Shown in pieces: positions 17,498 to 27,155 of a DNA stretch of 64,000 nucleotides. Every line of letters starts with the position of its first letter. Position 1 is the stretch's first letter. Below the pieces are notes generated by a model that was not told the origin of the DNA, searched no databases, and was given only the letters and a program-made list of their open reading frames with translations. This DNA is from an uncultured Aquimarina sp. (GTDB lineage Bacteria > Bacteroidota > Bacteroidia > Flavobacteriales > Flavobacteriaceae): positions 62,001 through 126,000 of the forward strand of contig CANLRN010000001.1 in the NCBI GenBank assembly GCA_947493495.1, written 5' to 3'. A program made the position numbers and the translations under genes.

Positions 17498-19678
17498 GTG
17501 AAAAAAAATCTACTTAACTTACTGTATCAGATTAGGGTAATATATCTATTGCCTGTAGTATGTTTAGTATATACAAGCATACACAGTCAAGTAGAAGCTC
17601 CATTACAAAAAAGAACTGAATTTACTATCAAAGGTGATTTTCAATTTGTTTCTAATACCATTCTTGGTAAAACTAGTAACGATGATGGAACAGATATATT
17701 TGATCCAAATGAAAGCTATAATAATGGCGGATTGAATAATCAATTCAAAATGGGGTTTATTGATATAGACAATGACCCTTCTACCTTTAATTCTAGTAGT
17801 GCAGATCTATCAATGGCTACTGATTGTTCTAAGATCAAACATGTTGGTTTATATTGGACCGCAGCATATGCAGATACAGAAAGAAAACACGACATTACTA
17901 GTGTTAAGATTAAATATCCCGGTAATGATTTCTACTCTTCTATAACTAATGCTCAGATCATCCACGATTATTATAATGATGAAAAGTCTTTATTTAAACA
18001 ATATTCTTGTTATAAAGATATCACGAATGAAGTGGCAAAACTCAGCAATCCTATTGGTACATATACTGTAGCTAATATCCCAGCTACTACTTCAGAAATT
18101 GATGATGATGAAACACTAGGTAATGGACTTGCTGGAGGATGGACTATGATTGTTATTTATGAAGATAACTCTAAACAACGCAAACGATTTTATGTATATG
18201 ACGGGTTTGTTAATATCGATGCAAAAGCTAAGCCTGTAGAATTTTCTTTTGATAATTTCCAAACCATTCCTCAAGGAGCTGTACATGGTAAAATAGGAGT
18301 TATCTCTTATGAGGGAGACAAAGGGATTAGAGGAGATCGTTTTCAAGTACTGTCTAATGAGACCAATACCTATAAAAGTATTACGGATAGTACTAATCCC
18401 ATGAATAATTTTTTTAATGCTAATATCACTAATAACGGTAAAAATATAACTACTAGAGAACCTGCTAGCCAAAATACCTTAGGGTATGATGCCGATTTGT
18501 TTGATATAAAAAATCCTAGAAACAGTATCATTGGGAATAATCAAACCAAGTCAAGTTTTAGGTTACTTACCGATAATGATGGGTACTCTGTGATGGCAGT
18601 AGCTTTTAGTGTAGAAATATATGAACCAGCTATCCATATCGTAAAAAGATCAACTTATCCAGATAATACATATGTATATCCTAATGATATTGTAACTCCT
18701 GACCAAGAGATTAGTTATAGCCTTACAATACATAATGATGGAAATGATGACGCAAAAAATACTGTTATAACAGATATTTTACCTGAACACGTATTTTTTT
18801 CTGAGAAATCTATAAAGTTACCCTCTAAAAAAATTAAAGTAAAGTATGACAAAGCTTCTAGGAAATTAAGTTTTACTATTCCTGATAAAATGGTAAAAAT
18901 GGATAATGCCCCCTTTATTATCAACTATACCGTAAAAGTGAATACTTCTTGTGATCTACTAAATAAAATGAGCGAGATTATCATAAAAGATGAACCAGTT
19001 GTAGCGGCATTTAATGGTTCATTAAATAAAGATATTAAGTACTCTAAAGGGTATAATTTTATCAATAAATGCAAATTACCTGATTATTATCAGCTTAAAT
19101 TAGCAGTGGATATGAGTGGATTAAATTGTCCTAATACACCCACAGATATCATAGCAAACACCAAAGAATTAGAAAAAAATTCATTAGAAGCTAATTCATT
19201 TGATAAATCTCAAAATACAGAAAATAAAGGAATCGATGAAGATGATATTGTAGAAGGTGATCATACGCCCTCTTCTAAAATTTCTTCTGATACTAATGCA
19301 GACAGGACGCTTAATGACCTCATTAATCTGAATGAAATATATTTTGAGTTTGATAAATGGGACATCACCGAAAAAGCTATTGTAGAACTTGACAAAGTAG
19401 TACATCTAATGAGTAAGGAGTATCCTGATATGATCATCAAAATAGAAACACATTCTGATAGTCGTGGAAATCATTTATATAATCTAAATTTATCTCAGAA
19501 AAGAGCAGAATCTATATATGAGTATTTGGTAAGTAAAAGTATTGCCACATATAGAATCCTCTCTTATCAAGGTTTTGGAGAGACCAGACCTGTAAATAAT
19601 TGTTTAGATGGTGAAAACTGTGATGAAGATGAATATCGAAAAAACAGAAGATCTAATTTTGTTATCATCATGGATTAA
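17498..19678 (+). CDS. Large OmpA-family envelope protein with DUF11-like repeat
   Basis: 726 residues from a GTG; the upstream ATG at 17490 runs straight into TAG, so GTG with the purine-rich AGAGGGGATAAAAG leader is the best start. A hydrophobic signal segment ends near SIHSQ. Residues about 40-370 are a beta-rich domain without a recognised motif. About 378-483 is a DUF11/CARDB-like Ig domain (ISYSLTIHNDGNDDAKNTVI, ILPEHVFF). Residues 605-726 are an OmpA peptidoglycan-binding domain (NEIYFEFDKWDITEKA, THSDSRGNHLYNLNLSQKRA, NRRSNFVI). It probably links an outer-surface domain to peptidoglycan. It forms a single-gene unit. Confidence 0.8.
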   Translation: MKKNLLNLLYQIRVIYLLPVVCLVYTSIHSQVEAPLQKRTEFTIKGDFQFVSNTILGKTSNDDGTDIFDPNESYNNGGLNNQFKMGFIDIDNDPSTFNSSSADLSMATDCSKIKHVGLYWTAAYADTERKHDITSVKIKYPGNDFYSSITNAQIIHDYYNDEKSLFKQYSCYKDITNEVAKLSNPIGTYTVANIPATTSEIDDDETLGNGLAGGWTMIVIYEDNSKQRKRFYVYDGFVNIDAKAKPVEFSFDNFQTIPQGAVHGKIGVISYEGDKGIRGDRFQVLSNETNTYKSITDSTNPMNNFFNANITNNGKNITTREPASQNTLGYDADLFDIKNPRNSIIGNNQTKSSFRLLTDNDGYSVMAVAFSVEIYEPAIHIVKRSTYPDNTYVYPNDIVTPDQEISYSLTIHNDGNDDAKNTVITDILPEHVFFSEKSIKLPSKKIKVKYDKASRKLSFTIPDKMVKMDNAPFIINYTVKVNTSCDLLNKMSEIIIKDEPVVAAFNGSLNKDIKYSKGYNFINKCKLPDYYQLKLAVDMSGLNCPNTPTDIIANTKELEKNSLEANSFDKSQNTENKGIDEDDIVEGDHTPSSKISSDTNADRTLNDLINLNEIYFEFDKWDITEKAIVELDKVVHLMSKEYPDMIIKIETHSDSRGNHLYNLNLSQKRAESIYEYLVSKSIATYRILSYQGFGETRPVNNCLDGENCDEDEYRKNRRSNFVIIMD

Positions 19679-19779
19679 CCTCTAACTATTATGAATTCGA
19701 AGGACATCTAGTTTTTATCCACCTAGGAAGTATTAGAAAAGAGGATTATATACATAGTATATAATTTTATAAGTAGTTT

Positions 19780-20286
19780 TTATTTCTTCATTTTTGTTTT
19801 GAGCAATTTATCTCGTTTAATAAAAAAGAATAACATATCTGTAGAAGGTGCTTTTGAGAACCTTAACTGATGCCCCATTGTAATTATTTGTCCTCGATGA
19901 AAAGTACTATGATTCATACAATGTTGAATTAATTCGATCTGAGTGAAGGTTCCTTCCAAATTTTTTATTTTCACCAATCTAACCTCATTTAATGATTTTT
20001 GACTTTTTACATAGTCTATAAAAATTTCTGATTGTTCAATAAGTCCTTTAATAATTTCTTCAACAGTATTTCCCCATAATCTTTCAATCGGTTGTTCTTT
20101 TAAAACGCAATAATAAAAGATTTGACCATCTAAAATATGATTTACAGTACTTAATATATTAGAAAAACTTGATTGACATTCCTTAGTCAGCAAACTCTTT
20201 TCGTTAGCTTTTATCCAAGTTACTAATCGTTTATTAGCCCATAAATTATAATTAACTAACTCTTTTATTTTGTCTATTCCTTCCAT
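19780..20286 (-). CDS. DinB-family protein
   Basis: About 168 residues from the ATG at 20286 (MEGIDKIKELVNYNLWANKR); the frame extends upstream to 20340, but the added 18 residues are Cys-rich and unlike the family, so the inner start is preferred. The DinB four-helix bundle is indicated by YNLWANKRLVTWI at the start, ILSTVNHILDGQIFYYCVL with the first metal histidine, and HCMNHSTFHRGQII, where HxxxH completes the likely metal site. DinB-like proteins include metal-dependent thiol transferases and hydrolases. Specific function unknown. It follows pdxH on the same strand. Confidence 0.8.
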   Translation of the reverse strand: MEGIDKIKELVNYNLWANKRLVTWIKANEKSLLTKECQSSFSNILSTVNHILDGQIFYYCVLKEQPIERLWGNTVEEIIKGLIEQSEIFIDYVKSQKSLNEVRLVKIKNLEGTFTQIELIQHCMNHSTFHRGQIITMGHQLRFSKAPSTDMLFFFIKRDKLLKTKMKK

Positions 20287-20357
20287 TAATCTAGAATTCT
20301 TAAAGTATCGCATACAATTACAACATATCTCATAAATCAATACAATACTACGAACTA

Positions 20358-21002
20358 CTATGGAGATAATCTATCTACCTTCCAATCAGAGTCTGTCTTT
20401 GTATAGTGTATTCGATCGTGCAGGCGATTAGGCCTCCCTTGCCAAAATTCGAATGATATAGGAGTGATACAATAGCCCCCCCAAAAAGGTGGTTTAGGAA
20501 TTTCTCGTCCAGCATATTTCTTTTCTAAAGCTTCTAATGAGTTTTCTAAAACTGTTCTCGAGGCTATCACTGTACTCTGATGTGATGCCCACGCTCCTAA
20601 TTGACTTCCTTTGGGTCTTGAGTGAAAATACGTAGTGCTTTCTGCTTCTGATATTTTAGTCCCCACACCTTTGATAATTACTTGTCGCTCCAAATTAGGC
20701 CAAAAAAAAGAGATACAAACTTGATTATTCTCTTCTAGAGCCTTGCCTTTTTCAGATTGATAATTGGTATAAAATACAAAACCATTAGTATCATAGTGTT
20801 TTAAGAGTACTATTCTTCCTTTTGGAAAACCATCTAGGCCGATAGTGGTTAATGTCATTGCATTAGTTTCTTCTACTCCACCTGCTGTTTCAACTTCTTT
20901 AAACCAAACAGAAAATAACTCAAAAGGAGATATTGGCAACGTTTCTTCTTCTAAAATCATTTTATCATATGATTTACGATATCCTGTAAAATCTCTGTTC
21001 AT
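20358..21002 (-). CDS. pdxH: Pyridoxamine/pyridoxine 5'-phosphate oxidase
   Basis: 214 residues, standard length. The PNPOx fold is recognised from NAMTLTTIGLDGFPKGRIVLLK near the FMN site, FVFYTNYQSEKGKALEENNQ, the RQVIIKGVG strand and the C-terminal FWQGRPNRLHDRIHY signature. That segment contains the substrate-binding Arg-Leu-His triad. It oxidises pyridoxamine or pyridoxine phosphate to pyridoxal phosphate, the cofactor of cysM nearby and many other enzymes. It lies between rnz and a DinB gene on the same strand. Confidence 0.95.
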   Translation of the reverse strand: MNRDFTGYRKSYDKMILEEETLPISPFELFSVWFKEVETAGGVEETNAMTLTTIGLDGFPKGRIVLLKHYDTNGFVFYTNYQSEKGKALEENNQVCISFFWPNLERQVIIKGVGTKISEAESTTYFHSRPKGSQLGAWASHQSTVIASRTVLENSLEALEKKYAGREIPKPPFWGGYCITPISFEFWQGRPNRLHDRIHYTKTDSDWKVDRLSP

Positions 21003-21053
21003 AAGCTTCTATTTATCTATTTCAATGTAAGAAAGGAAATACTACTTTCATAC

Positions 21054-21959
21054 TTAAAACTCGAAAATTTTACCGTCATCTGCAATTTCTATTGCATCAA
21101 AAACGGTTTTCGCTTCTTTTCTAAATAATTCGAGGTCTGGATAACGAGTAGAATAATGCCCTAGTATGAGTGTATGTACATTTGCCTTTTTAGCGATTGT
21201 TGCTGCTTCTATTGCTGTACTGTGTCCTGTTTTTTGACAAAGATGTTTATGACTTTCTAAAAATGTAGACTCATGATACAAGGCCGTTACTTCTTTTAGT
21301 AGTTCAATTTTTGCTTCATCATAGCGTGTATCACTACAGAATGCATAACTCTTTGTCGGATTAGGAGCGTCTGTCAGTTCTTTATTATCGATAATGGTTC
21401 CATCTTCTAGCTGTACATCTTTTCCTTTTTTTATAGAACGGTAATAAGATGTATCAATATCATAATTTAGCACCTTACTCATTATTAATTTTCTATCACC
21501 TAGTTTTTCTTGGAATAAAAAACCATTACAATAAATCCTATGTTGTAATGGGATTGTTGTAACGATTACTTTTTCATCTTCGAAAATAATTTGGTTATCG
21601 GTACTGGTAAGTTCATGAAAATGTAAAGGGTAATCTGTCCAAGAATTAGAAAGTTTAAGTTGTAATGTGATGCTCTCTTTAATTCCTTGGGGACCATAAA
21701 TATGTAATGGATTCTCTCTATTTAACATCTTAAATGTAGAAACCAATCCTATGAGTCCATAAAAATGATCTCCGTGTAGATGTGATATAAAAACGTGATT
21801 AATTCTAGAAAATCGTATTTTATTTCTTCTAAGTGCTACCTGAGTTCCTTCTCCGCAATCAATCAAAAAAATATGATTATTGATTTCTAACACTTGCGAA
21901 GTAGGGTTAGTAAATGTTCTAGGGGTTGCCGAATAGCAACCTAAAATCGTAAGTTTCAA
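21054..21959 (-). CDS. rnz: Ribonuclease Z
   Basis: 301 residues of the metallo-beta-lactamase fold. The zinc motif is SHLHGDHFYG (His60, His62, Asp64, His65), with further ligands in YHESTFLESHKH and LGHYSTRY. FLIDCGEGTQVALRR precedes the motif, as in tRNase Z. The length is that of the short single-domain form. It cleaves tRNA 3' trailers. It is followed 51 bases later by pdxH. Confidence 0.94.
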   Translation of the reverse strand: MKLTILGCYSATPRTFTNPTSQVLEINNHIFLIDCGEGTQVALRRNKIRFSRINHVFISHLHGDHFYGLIGLVSTFKMLNRENPLHIYGPQGIKESITLQLKLSNSWTDYPLHFHELTSTDNQIIFEDEKVIVTTIPLQHRIYCNGFLFQEKLGDRKLIMSKVLNYDIDTSYYRSIKKGKDVQLEDGTIIDNKELTDAPNPTKSYAFCSDTRYDEAKIELLKEVTALYHESTFLESHKHLCQKTGHSTAIEAATIAKKANVHTLILGHYSTRYPDLELFRKEAKTVFDAIEIADDGKIFEF

Positions 21960-22058
21960 AATTTTATATCCCTTATGTAATTAATCAGCTGTGAAGATAC
22001 TTTAATCTCCACTATTTACAATGATCTTGCTCAGTCTTTTATACTAAATAACACAGGC

Positions 22059-22511
22059 CTATTTGCCAAAAGAATCAAATGTGTTTAATAATTTTATATA
22101 TCGCTTAGCAGGCATTTTTCTATACCCTGTAGCGCCGAGTACTTTTCCTTCTTTGTTAATTACTAAAATAACAGGAAAAGTCATTTGTTTATTATAACGC
22201 TTGGCAAGTTCCATATTTTTTTGAGATTGCTCTTTGGAGAGTCTATTCTTTTTTCTTTTGGGAAAATCTGCTTTTACCCAAACGAAGTTATCTTTTGCAA
22301 AGTTTTCAAACTCTGGATTAGAAAATATTCTTCTTTCTAATTTTATACACGGAGGACACCAATCGGAACCTGTAAAGAGAAGTACTATGCTCTGATCTGT
22401 TTCTTTTGCAATATCTAATGCTTTATCAAAATCATATTGCCAATTTTGTGCTTGTAATGAACTACTTACTATAAATAGTACAAAAATAAATGGGGCTAAT
22501 CTATTCTTCAT
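22059..22511 (-). CDS. Exported thioredoxin-fold protein
   Basis: 150 residues from the ATG at 22511, which gives a proper signal peptide (MKNRLAPFIFVLFIVSSSLQAQ); the open frame reaches 22538 but would add nine polar residues. The thioredoxin-like active site is TGSDWCPPCIKLERRIF with Cys-Pro-Pro-Cys, and the cis-proline region is MTFPVILVINKEGKVLG. Such DUF255/thioredoxin_7-like periplasmic proteins reduce or isomerise disulfides; the partner is unknown. It sits between gapA and rnz on the same strand. Confidence 0.88.
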   Translation of the reverse strand: MKNRLAPFIFVLFIVSSSLQAQNWQYDFDKALDIAKETDQSIVLLFTGSDWCPPCIKLERRIFSNPEFENFAKDNFVWVKADFPKRKKNRLSKEQSQKNMELAKRYNKQMTFPVILVINKEGKVLGATGYRKMPAKRYIKLLNTFDSFGK

Positions 22512-22571
22512 ATACAACCTAGTCGAAAAAGAATACAATTTCTTACAATGAGATTGTGCTCAATTACATAT

Positions 22572-23561
22572 TTATAATTCTTTAATCTGTCTAATCATTT
22601 GATTGGTAAACCCCCATTCATTATCATACCAGATCATGATCTTTACTAGATCCCCGTCTACTACCCTAGTCATGGAAGCATCTACTGTAGATGCAAATGT
22701 ATTCATCTGTATATCCGAAGATACAATGGGCTCATACGTTACATCCAATACTTTTTTGTACCTATTCGTTGTAGCTTCTTTTTCTAAAATGTTATTGATC
22801 TCATCTGCGGTTGTATTTCTCTCTGCAATAAAAGTAACATCACTTACAGAGCCAACAGGCACTGGTGTTCTGATAGCAACTCCATCAAATTTTCCTTCAT
22901 ATTGAGGCAATGCTTTAGTTGTAGCAATTGCAGCTCCTGTAGAGGTAGGTGTTAGATTAATAGCTCCTGCCCTTCCCATTCTTGCATTTTTCTTAGATGG
23001 AGAATCTACTAGAGTTTGTGAGGCTGTATATGCATGTATTGTATTCAGAATTGCTTTTTTTATACCGATAGTTCTTCCTAGAATTTCTACTACAGGACTA
23101 ATATTATTTGTAGTACAACTGGCACAAGAAAATATAGCAGTCTTACCTTCTGCAGTATTTACCCCATGAACGACTGTTGGTGTATCTTTACTCTTGGTAG
23201 GTCCAGAAATAACTACATTCGTAGCACCTGCTTTGATATGCTTCTCAGCATCTTCTCTATTCGTAAAAAACCCTGTGCTTTCTATAACAATATCAATATT
23301 ATGTTCTTTCCAAGGGAGTAATTCGGGATCTCTCTGGTTAAAGTATGCTATTTTTTGTCCATTTATAACTAAATCATCTCCATCTACAGCTACTTCTTTA
23401 TCATATATTCCATATACGCTATCGTATTTTAGTAGATAACGAGCATTCTCTAATGACATTAAATCGTTAACAGCAACGACTTCCATATCTTTTTCTTGCA
23501 TAATTACTTTTAGCGCAGCACGCCCTATTCTCCCAAAACCATTTATAGCAATTCTTTTCAT
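22572..23561 (-). CDS. gapA: Glyceraldehyde-3-phosphate dehydrogenase
   Basis: 329 residues. NAD-binding fold INGFGRIGRAALKVI at the N-terminus with VNDL (Asp33) favouring NAD over NADP. The catalytic motif is SCASCTTNN with Cys149, and the paired histidine is in NTIHAYTASQ. The C-terminal WYDNEWGFTNQM is intact. It catalyses the oxidative phosphorylation step of glycolysis, or its reverse in gluconeogenesis. The leader is A+T-rich; no clear promoter was identified. Confidence 0.96.
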   Translation of the reverse strand: MKRIAINGFGRIGRAALKVIMQEKDMEVVAVNDLMSLENARYLLKYDSVYGIYDKEVAVDGDDLVINGQKIAYFNQRDPELLPWKEHNIDIVIESTGFFTNREDAEKHIKAGATNVVISGPTKSKDTPTVVHGVNTAEGKTAIFSCASCTTNNISPVVEILGRTIGIKKAILNTIHAYTASQTLVDSPSKKNARMGRAGAINLTPTSTGAAIATTKALPQYEGKFDGVAIRTPVPVGSVSDVTFIAERNTTADEINNILEKEATTNRYKKVLDVTYEPIVSSDIQMNTFASTVDASMTRVVDGDLVKIMIWYDNEWGFTNQMIRQIKEL

Positions 23562-23658
23562 TTATATACGTATTATATTTTTTTGAATTTATATGCAATC
23601 TATCAATAAATAAACATCTCCATAGCTTTTGTCCTATTTAAGTTTAAAAATTATTCAA

Positions 23659-24336
23659 TTATTCGAGTAATGAAACTCCATTAAGATCTGTTGTTAACAC
23701 ATCACTCATATAGTCAAAATACGGCCGAAGTAATTGATAGTGATAAATCAAATGATCTAAAAAATCAGGAGCAAACACTTCTTCATCCGTAAAACTATGT
23801 TTAACAAAAAATGATTTATTTTTGATCAAATCAATTGCAGGATGTTGTTTATCAAAACCTTTTGGGGCAGTCTTTACTTGATACTCTGTATTAAATCCGC
23901 CAAAGGCTTTCTTAAAATCTGAATTTGCTAATATTGCTCTTATCTCTTGATCATCTGTTTCAAATTCTTTGCGTATACGCAATAAATCTTTAGACTCTGG
24001 ACTAAAAAAACCTCCTGCCATAAGAGAATTTCCCGGTTCTAAGCGCAAGTAGTACCCACCACGTCTATGTGCTCCTGAGCGACTAAAGCTAGCACTTCTA
24101 TGTACATTGTAAGGTGTCTTATCTTTACTAAAACGAATATCTCTATTGATACGAAAAACTTTAACTTTTTCTATCTCATCTTCTTCATTAAGGCGATCAG
24201 TTACTGCTGCATAAAAAGCTTTTAGTGCTTTCTCATTAGCTAAATAGGTTTTTTTATTTGCTTGCATCCAATCACGATGGTTATTTTTTTTTAGCTTTTT
24301 TAGAAATTCGAAAGTAGTTTTTGGGATCGTATTCAT
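23659..24336 (-). CDS. DUF2461 (TIGR02453-like) protein
   Basis: 225 residues. The family pattern is plain: FEFLKKLKKNNHRDWMQANK at the start, FRINRDIRFSKDKTPYNVHR in the middle and GGYYLRLEPGNSLMAGGFF after it. Proteins of this family are widespread in Bacteroidota and Actinobacteria and have no established function; the conserved Arg/Lys/Asp residues could bind a phosphate or nucleic acid, which is a guess. It is divergently placed from cysE with about 190 bases between. Confidence 0.88.
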   Translation of the reverse strand: MNTIPKTTFEFLKKLKKNNHRDWMQANKKTYLANEKALKAFYAAVTDRLNEEDEIEKVKVFRINRDIRFSKDKTPYNVHRSASFSRSGAHRRGGYYLRLEPGNSLMAGGFFSPESKDLLRIRKEFETDDQEIRAILANSDFKKAFGGFNTEYQVKTAPKGFDKQHPAIDLIKNKSFFVKHSFTDEEVFAPDFLDHLIYHYQLLRPYFDYMSDVLTTDLNGVSLLE

Positions 24337-24528
24337 GAATTGATAATTTGTTTTCTAAAAATACTAAAATCTGAATTGCTTTCTAAAGTTTAACTAAAAA
24401 TTATACATATTGTGTAATAATAAAGCATTGATGCTATATTTACCGAAAAAATGTAAGATATTTATCAAGATTATGACAGAGTCACCTGCGTATACTTTAT
24501 ATTTACTATATGATTTAAAAAAGGCATT

Positions 24529-25320
24529 ATGACGAAAGCAAAAGATAAAATCATTGCTAAGATTAAACAACAAAAACAAAATCCTAATCTTAGACTTAAA
24601 ATTAAAGAAAGAACAGAATATTTCACGAATCTTCTATTCTATACTTTATTTGATATGGATACTGAAGTAGAAACAAATATTGATCTACTCGAAAAAACAT
24701 TTGAAGAGTTAATTGATCTTGCTTGTTGGGAAACTGATAAACCATGTAGTAAAATATGGCAATCATATTTAGAAAAATTACCTCACATTCTTCAGAAATT
24801 AAATAAAGATGCTGAAGCGTTTATGAAAAGTGATCCAGCCGCTAACTCTATAGAAGAAGTATATCTTGCTTATCCTGGGTTTTATGCCATAGCTATCTAC
24901 AGATTAAGTCATGAATTACTAACATTCGGGATGCCGCTAGTGCCTAGATTAATGACAGAATACTCCCATCGTTTAACAGGAACTGATATCAATCCAGGTG
25001 CTGAGATTGGAGAATCCTTTTTTATTGACCACGCAACAGGAATTGTTATTGGAGAAACTGCTATTATAAAAGATAATGTAAAAATCTATCAAGGAGTTAC
25101 ACTTGGAGGATTGTATGTAGATAGAAAATTACGTAATGTAAAACGTCATCCAACAGTAGAAAACAATGTCACTATCTACGCTAATGCTACAATTCTAGGT
25201 GGGGCGACTGTTATTGGCAAAAATAGTACTGTAGGAGGTAATGCTTGGATTACTTCTTCTGTCCCTGCAAATTCTATTATATCTAACACATCAGAAATCA
25301 AGATTAAAAAAGTAGTTTAA
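24529..25320 (+). CDS. cysE: Serine O-acetyltransferase
   Basis: 263 residues: a helical N-terminal domain (to about 135) followed by left-handed beta-helix hexapeptide repeats (PGAEIGESFFIDHATGIVIG, NNVTIYANATILGGATVIG). The catalytic His-Asp pair is in FIDHATGIVIG, and the glycine-rich loop in QGVTLGGLYV. It acetylates serine with acetyl-CoA for cysteine synthesis. Its stop overlaps the cysM start (TAATG), so both are translated from one message. This long form is of the EpsC/SrpH-like type. Confidence 0.94.
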   Translation: MTKAKDKIIAKIKQQKQNPNLRLKIKERTEYFTNLLFYTLFDMDTEVETNIDLLEKTFEELIDLACWETDKPCSKIWQSYLEKLPHILQKLNKDAEAFMKSDPAANSIEEVYLAYPGFYAIAIYRLSHELLTFGMPLVPRLMTEYSHRLTGTDINPGAEIGESFFIDHATGIVIGETAIIKDNVKIYQGVTLGGLYVDRKLRNVKRHPTVENNVTIYANATILGGATVIGKNSTVGGNAWITSSVPANSIISNTSEIKIKKVV

Positions 25321-26204
25321 TGTCATATAGCATAGTAGAACTTATAGGTAATACACCTTTAATAAAAGTTACTTCGTTACTAAAAAACCCAAACATTACG
25401 TTATACCTCAAACTCGAAGGACATAATCCTGGAGGTAGTGTAAAAGATCGCGCAGCATATAATATGATCAAATCTGCTTTGGATCGAGGAGATATCAATA
25501 CACAAACCAAGCTGATCGAAGCCACTAGTGGCAACACAGGTATAGCTCTAGCGATGATTGCAGGTGTTTTTAAACTAGATATAGAATTGGTTATGCCCGA
25601 AAATTCTACAAAAGAAAGAGTGCAAACCATGAGAGCTTATGGAGCAAAAGTAACTTTAACCTCAAAAGATATTGGTATTGAAGGAGCTCGTGATTATGCA
25701 GAGGCAAAAGTTGTCAATGAAGGCTATGTAATGCTAAACCAATTCGCCAATGATGATAATTGGAAAGCGCATTACAAAAGTACTGGCCCTGAGATATGGA
25801 GGGATACCGAAGGAACAATCACTCATTTTGTATCATCTATGGGTACAACAGGAACTATTATGGGTACATCAACCTATTTAAAAGAACAATCTAAAAATAT
25901 ACAAATTGTAGGAGTACAGCCTACTGATGAATCTCGAATACCAGGAATACGTAAATGGCCTAAAGAATATCTCCCAAAAATATTTAACCCTGATAAAGTA
26001 GACCAAGTGATCGAAGTGAGTGAACAAGAAGCTACTACGATGGCTAAGCGGTTGGCAAAAGAAGAGGGTGTGTTTTCTGGGATGAGTAGTGGTGGATCTG
26101 TTACAGCTGCTCTAAAATTAGCAGAGACACTAGAAAAAGGTGTATTGGTGGCTATTATATGTGATCGTGGGGATCGCTATTTAAGTTCTGATTTATTTGA
26201 GTGA
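25320..26204 (+). CDS. cysM: O-acetylserine sulfhydrylase (cysteine synthase B)
   Basis: 294 residues of the fold-type II PLP family. The PLP lysine is Lys42 in GGSVKDRAA; the substrate loop is EATSGNTGIALA, and SSMGTTGTIMG is the phosphate-binding glycine loop. The RIPGIRKWP segment and shorter C-terminus point to CysM rather than CysK. It forms cysteine from O-acetylserine and sulfide. It is coupled to cysE by a TAATG overlap. Confidence 0.94.
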   Translation: MSYSIVELIGNTPLIKVTSLLKNPNITLYLKLEGHNPGGSVKDRAAYNMIKSALDRGDINTQTKLIEATSGNTGIALAMIAGVFKLDIELVMPENSTKERVQTMRAYGAKVTLTSKDIGIEGARDYAEAKVVNEGYVMLNQFANDDNWKAHYKSTGPEIWRDTEGTITHFVSSMGTTGTIMGTSTYLKEQSKNIQIVGVQPTDESRIPGIRKWPKEYLPKIFNPDKVDQVIEVSEQEATTMAKRLAKEEGVFSGMSSGGSVTAALKLAETLEKGVLVAIICDRGDRYLSSDLFE

Positions 26205-26250
26205 CAACATCGTGTTGTGCATTTCAACTTAAAAAAAATACGGAAATAGG

Positions 26251-26270
26251 ATCAATTTTATAAAATTGAT
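26251..26270. promoter_or_regulatory. Perfect 20-base palindrome between cysM and the broken T9SS gene
   Basis: ATCAATTTTA-TAAAATTGAT is fully self-complementary and lies 47 bases after cysM and 68 bases before the next start codon. It may be an operator or a weak terminator for cysM; the following T-run is short. Confidence 0.4.
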
Positions 26271-27155
26271 GTTTCTAACACTTTCATTGTATTAGTTCTA
26301 CATAGACATATCCTATTTTTACAATAAATCAACAAAAATGAATTCTATGAATTTTATAAACAAGATAGTACTTATCTATTTTTTGATAATTTCATCAATA
26401 GAATGTTTTGCACAACATCATATTGATGAAATTACCAATCAATAAGTATTGATGTAGATATTGATGTTAACTTTGGAAAAATTAACATCAATCCCAAGCA
26501 TATTGAAGATCTTATAATTCATAACCACGGTACAAATTTAAAAATAAACATATATGGAATATATAATGACAACCCTCCTACCCGTCTAACACCAAAGACC
26601 GTAAATCTTCACGTTCCTGATGAATTGAATCTACAATCAAGAAAAGCATTAACTCCAATAATAATTCCTCCTAAAAAACCTGATTCAGCTAGTAATCATT
26701 CTTCAGAAAAAGATAAGTTTAGAATCTTTCTCGGTACTATTTATCTATTCCTTGATGAATATGATATAAAACCTAATGATTATATCTTTACGATAAAAGT
26801 GACTGAAAATCCTGATCATAGTTTAGTAGATACTGCAACAATTCCTATTCATATATATGATATTCAGAAACTAGGTGACTTAACATTAGATTCTGCTGAA
26901 ATAGTATATCCTATCAATCAATACACAATGCAAGGTTATTATATAAAAAATAACATCTTTAATTCACAAATTCATGATATTAATGAGTCAGCAAAAATTA
27001 AATATTATTACTTTAAAAATGGGAACTATTTTTTACTAGGAACTACACTAATTAAACCTCTAGAAGGTAATGAGGAAACTAACGCTATGCTGTTTATTGA
27101 TTCCAATACATATAATATGATTAGCAGTAATCAAATTATTAATCGTTTAGTTAAT

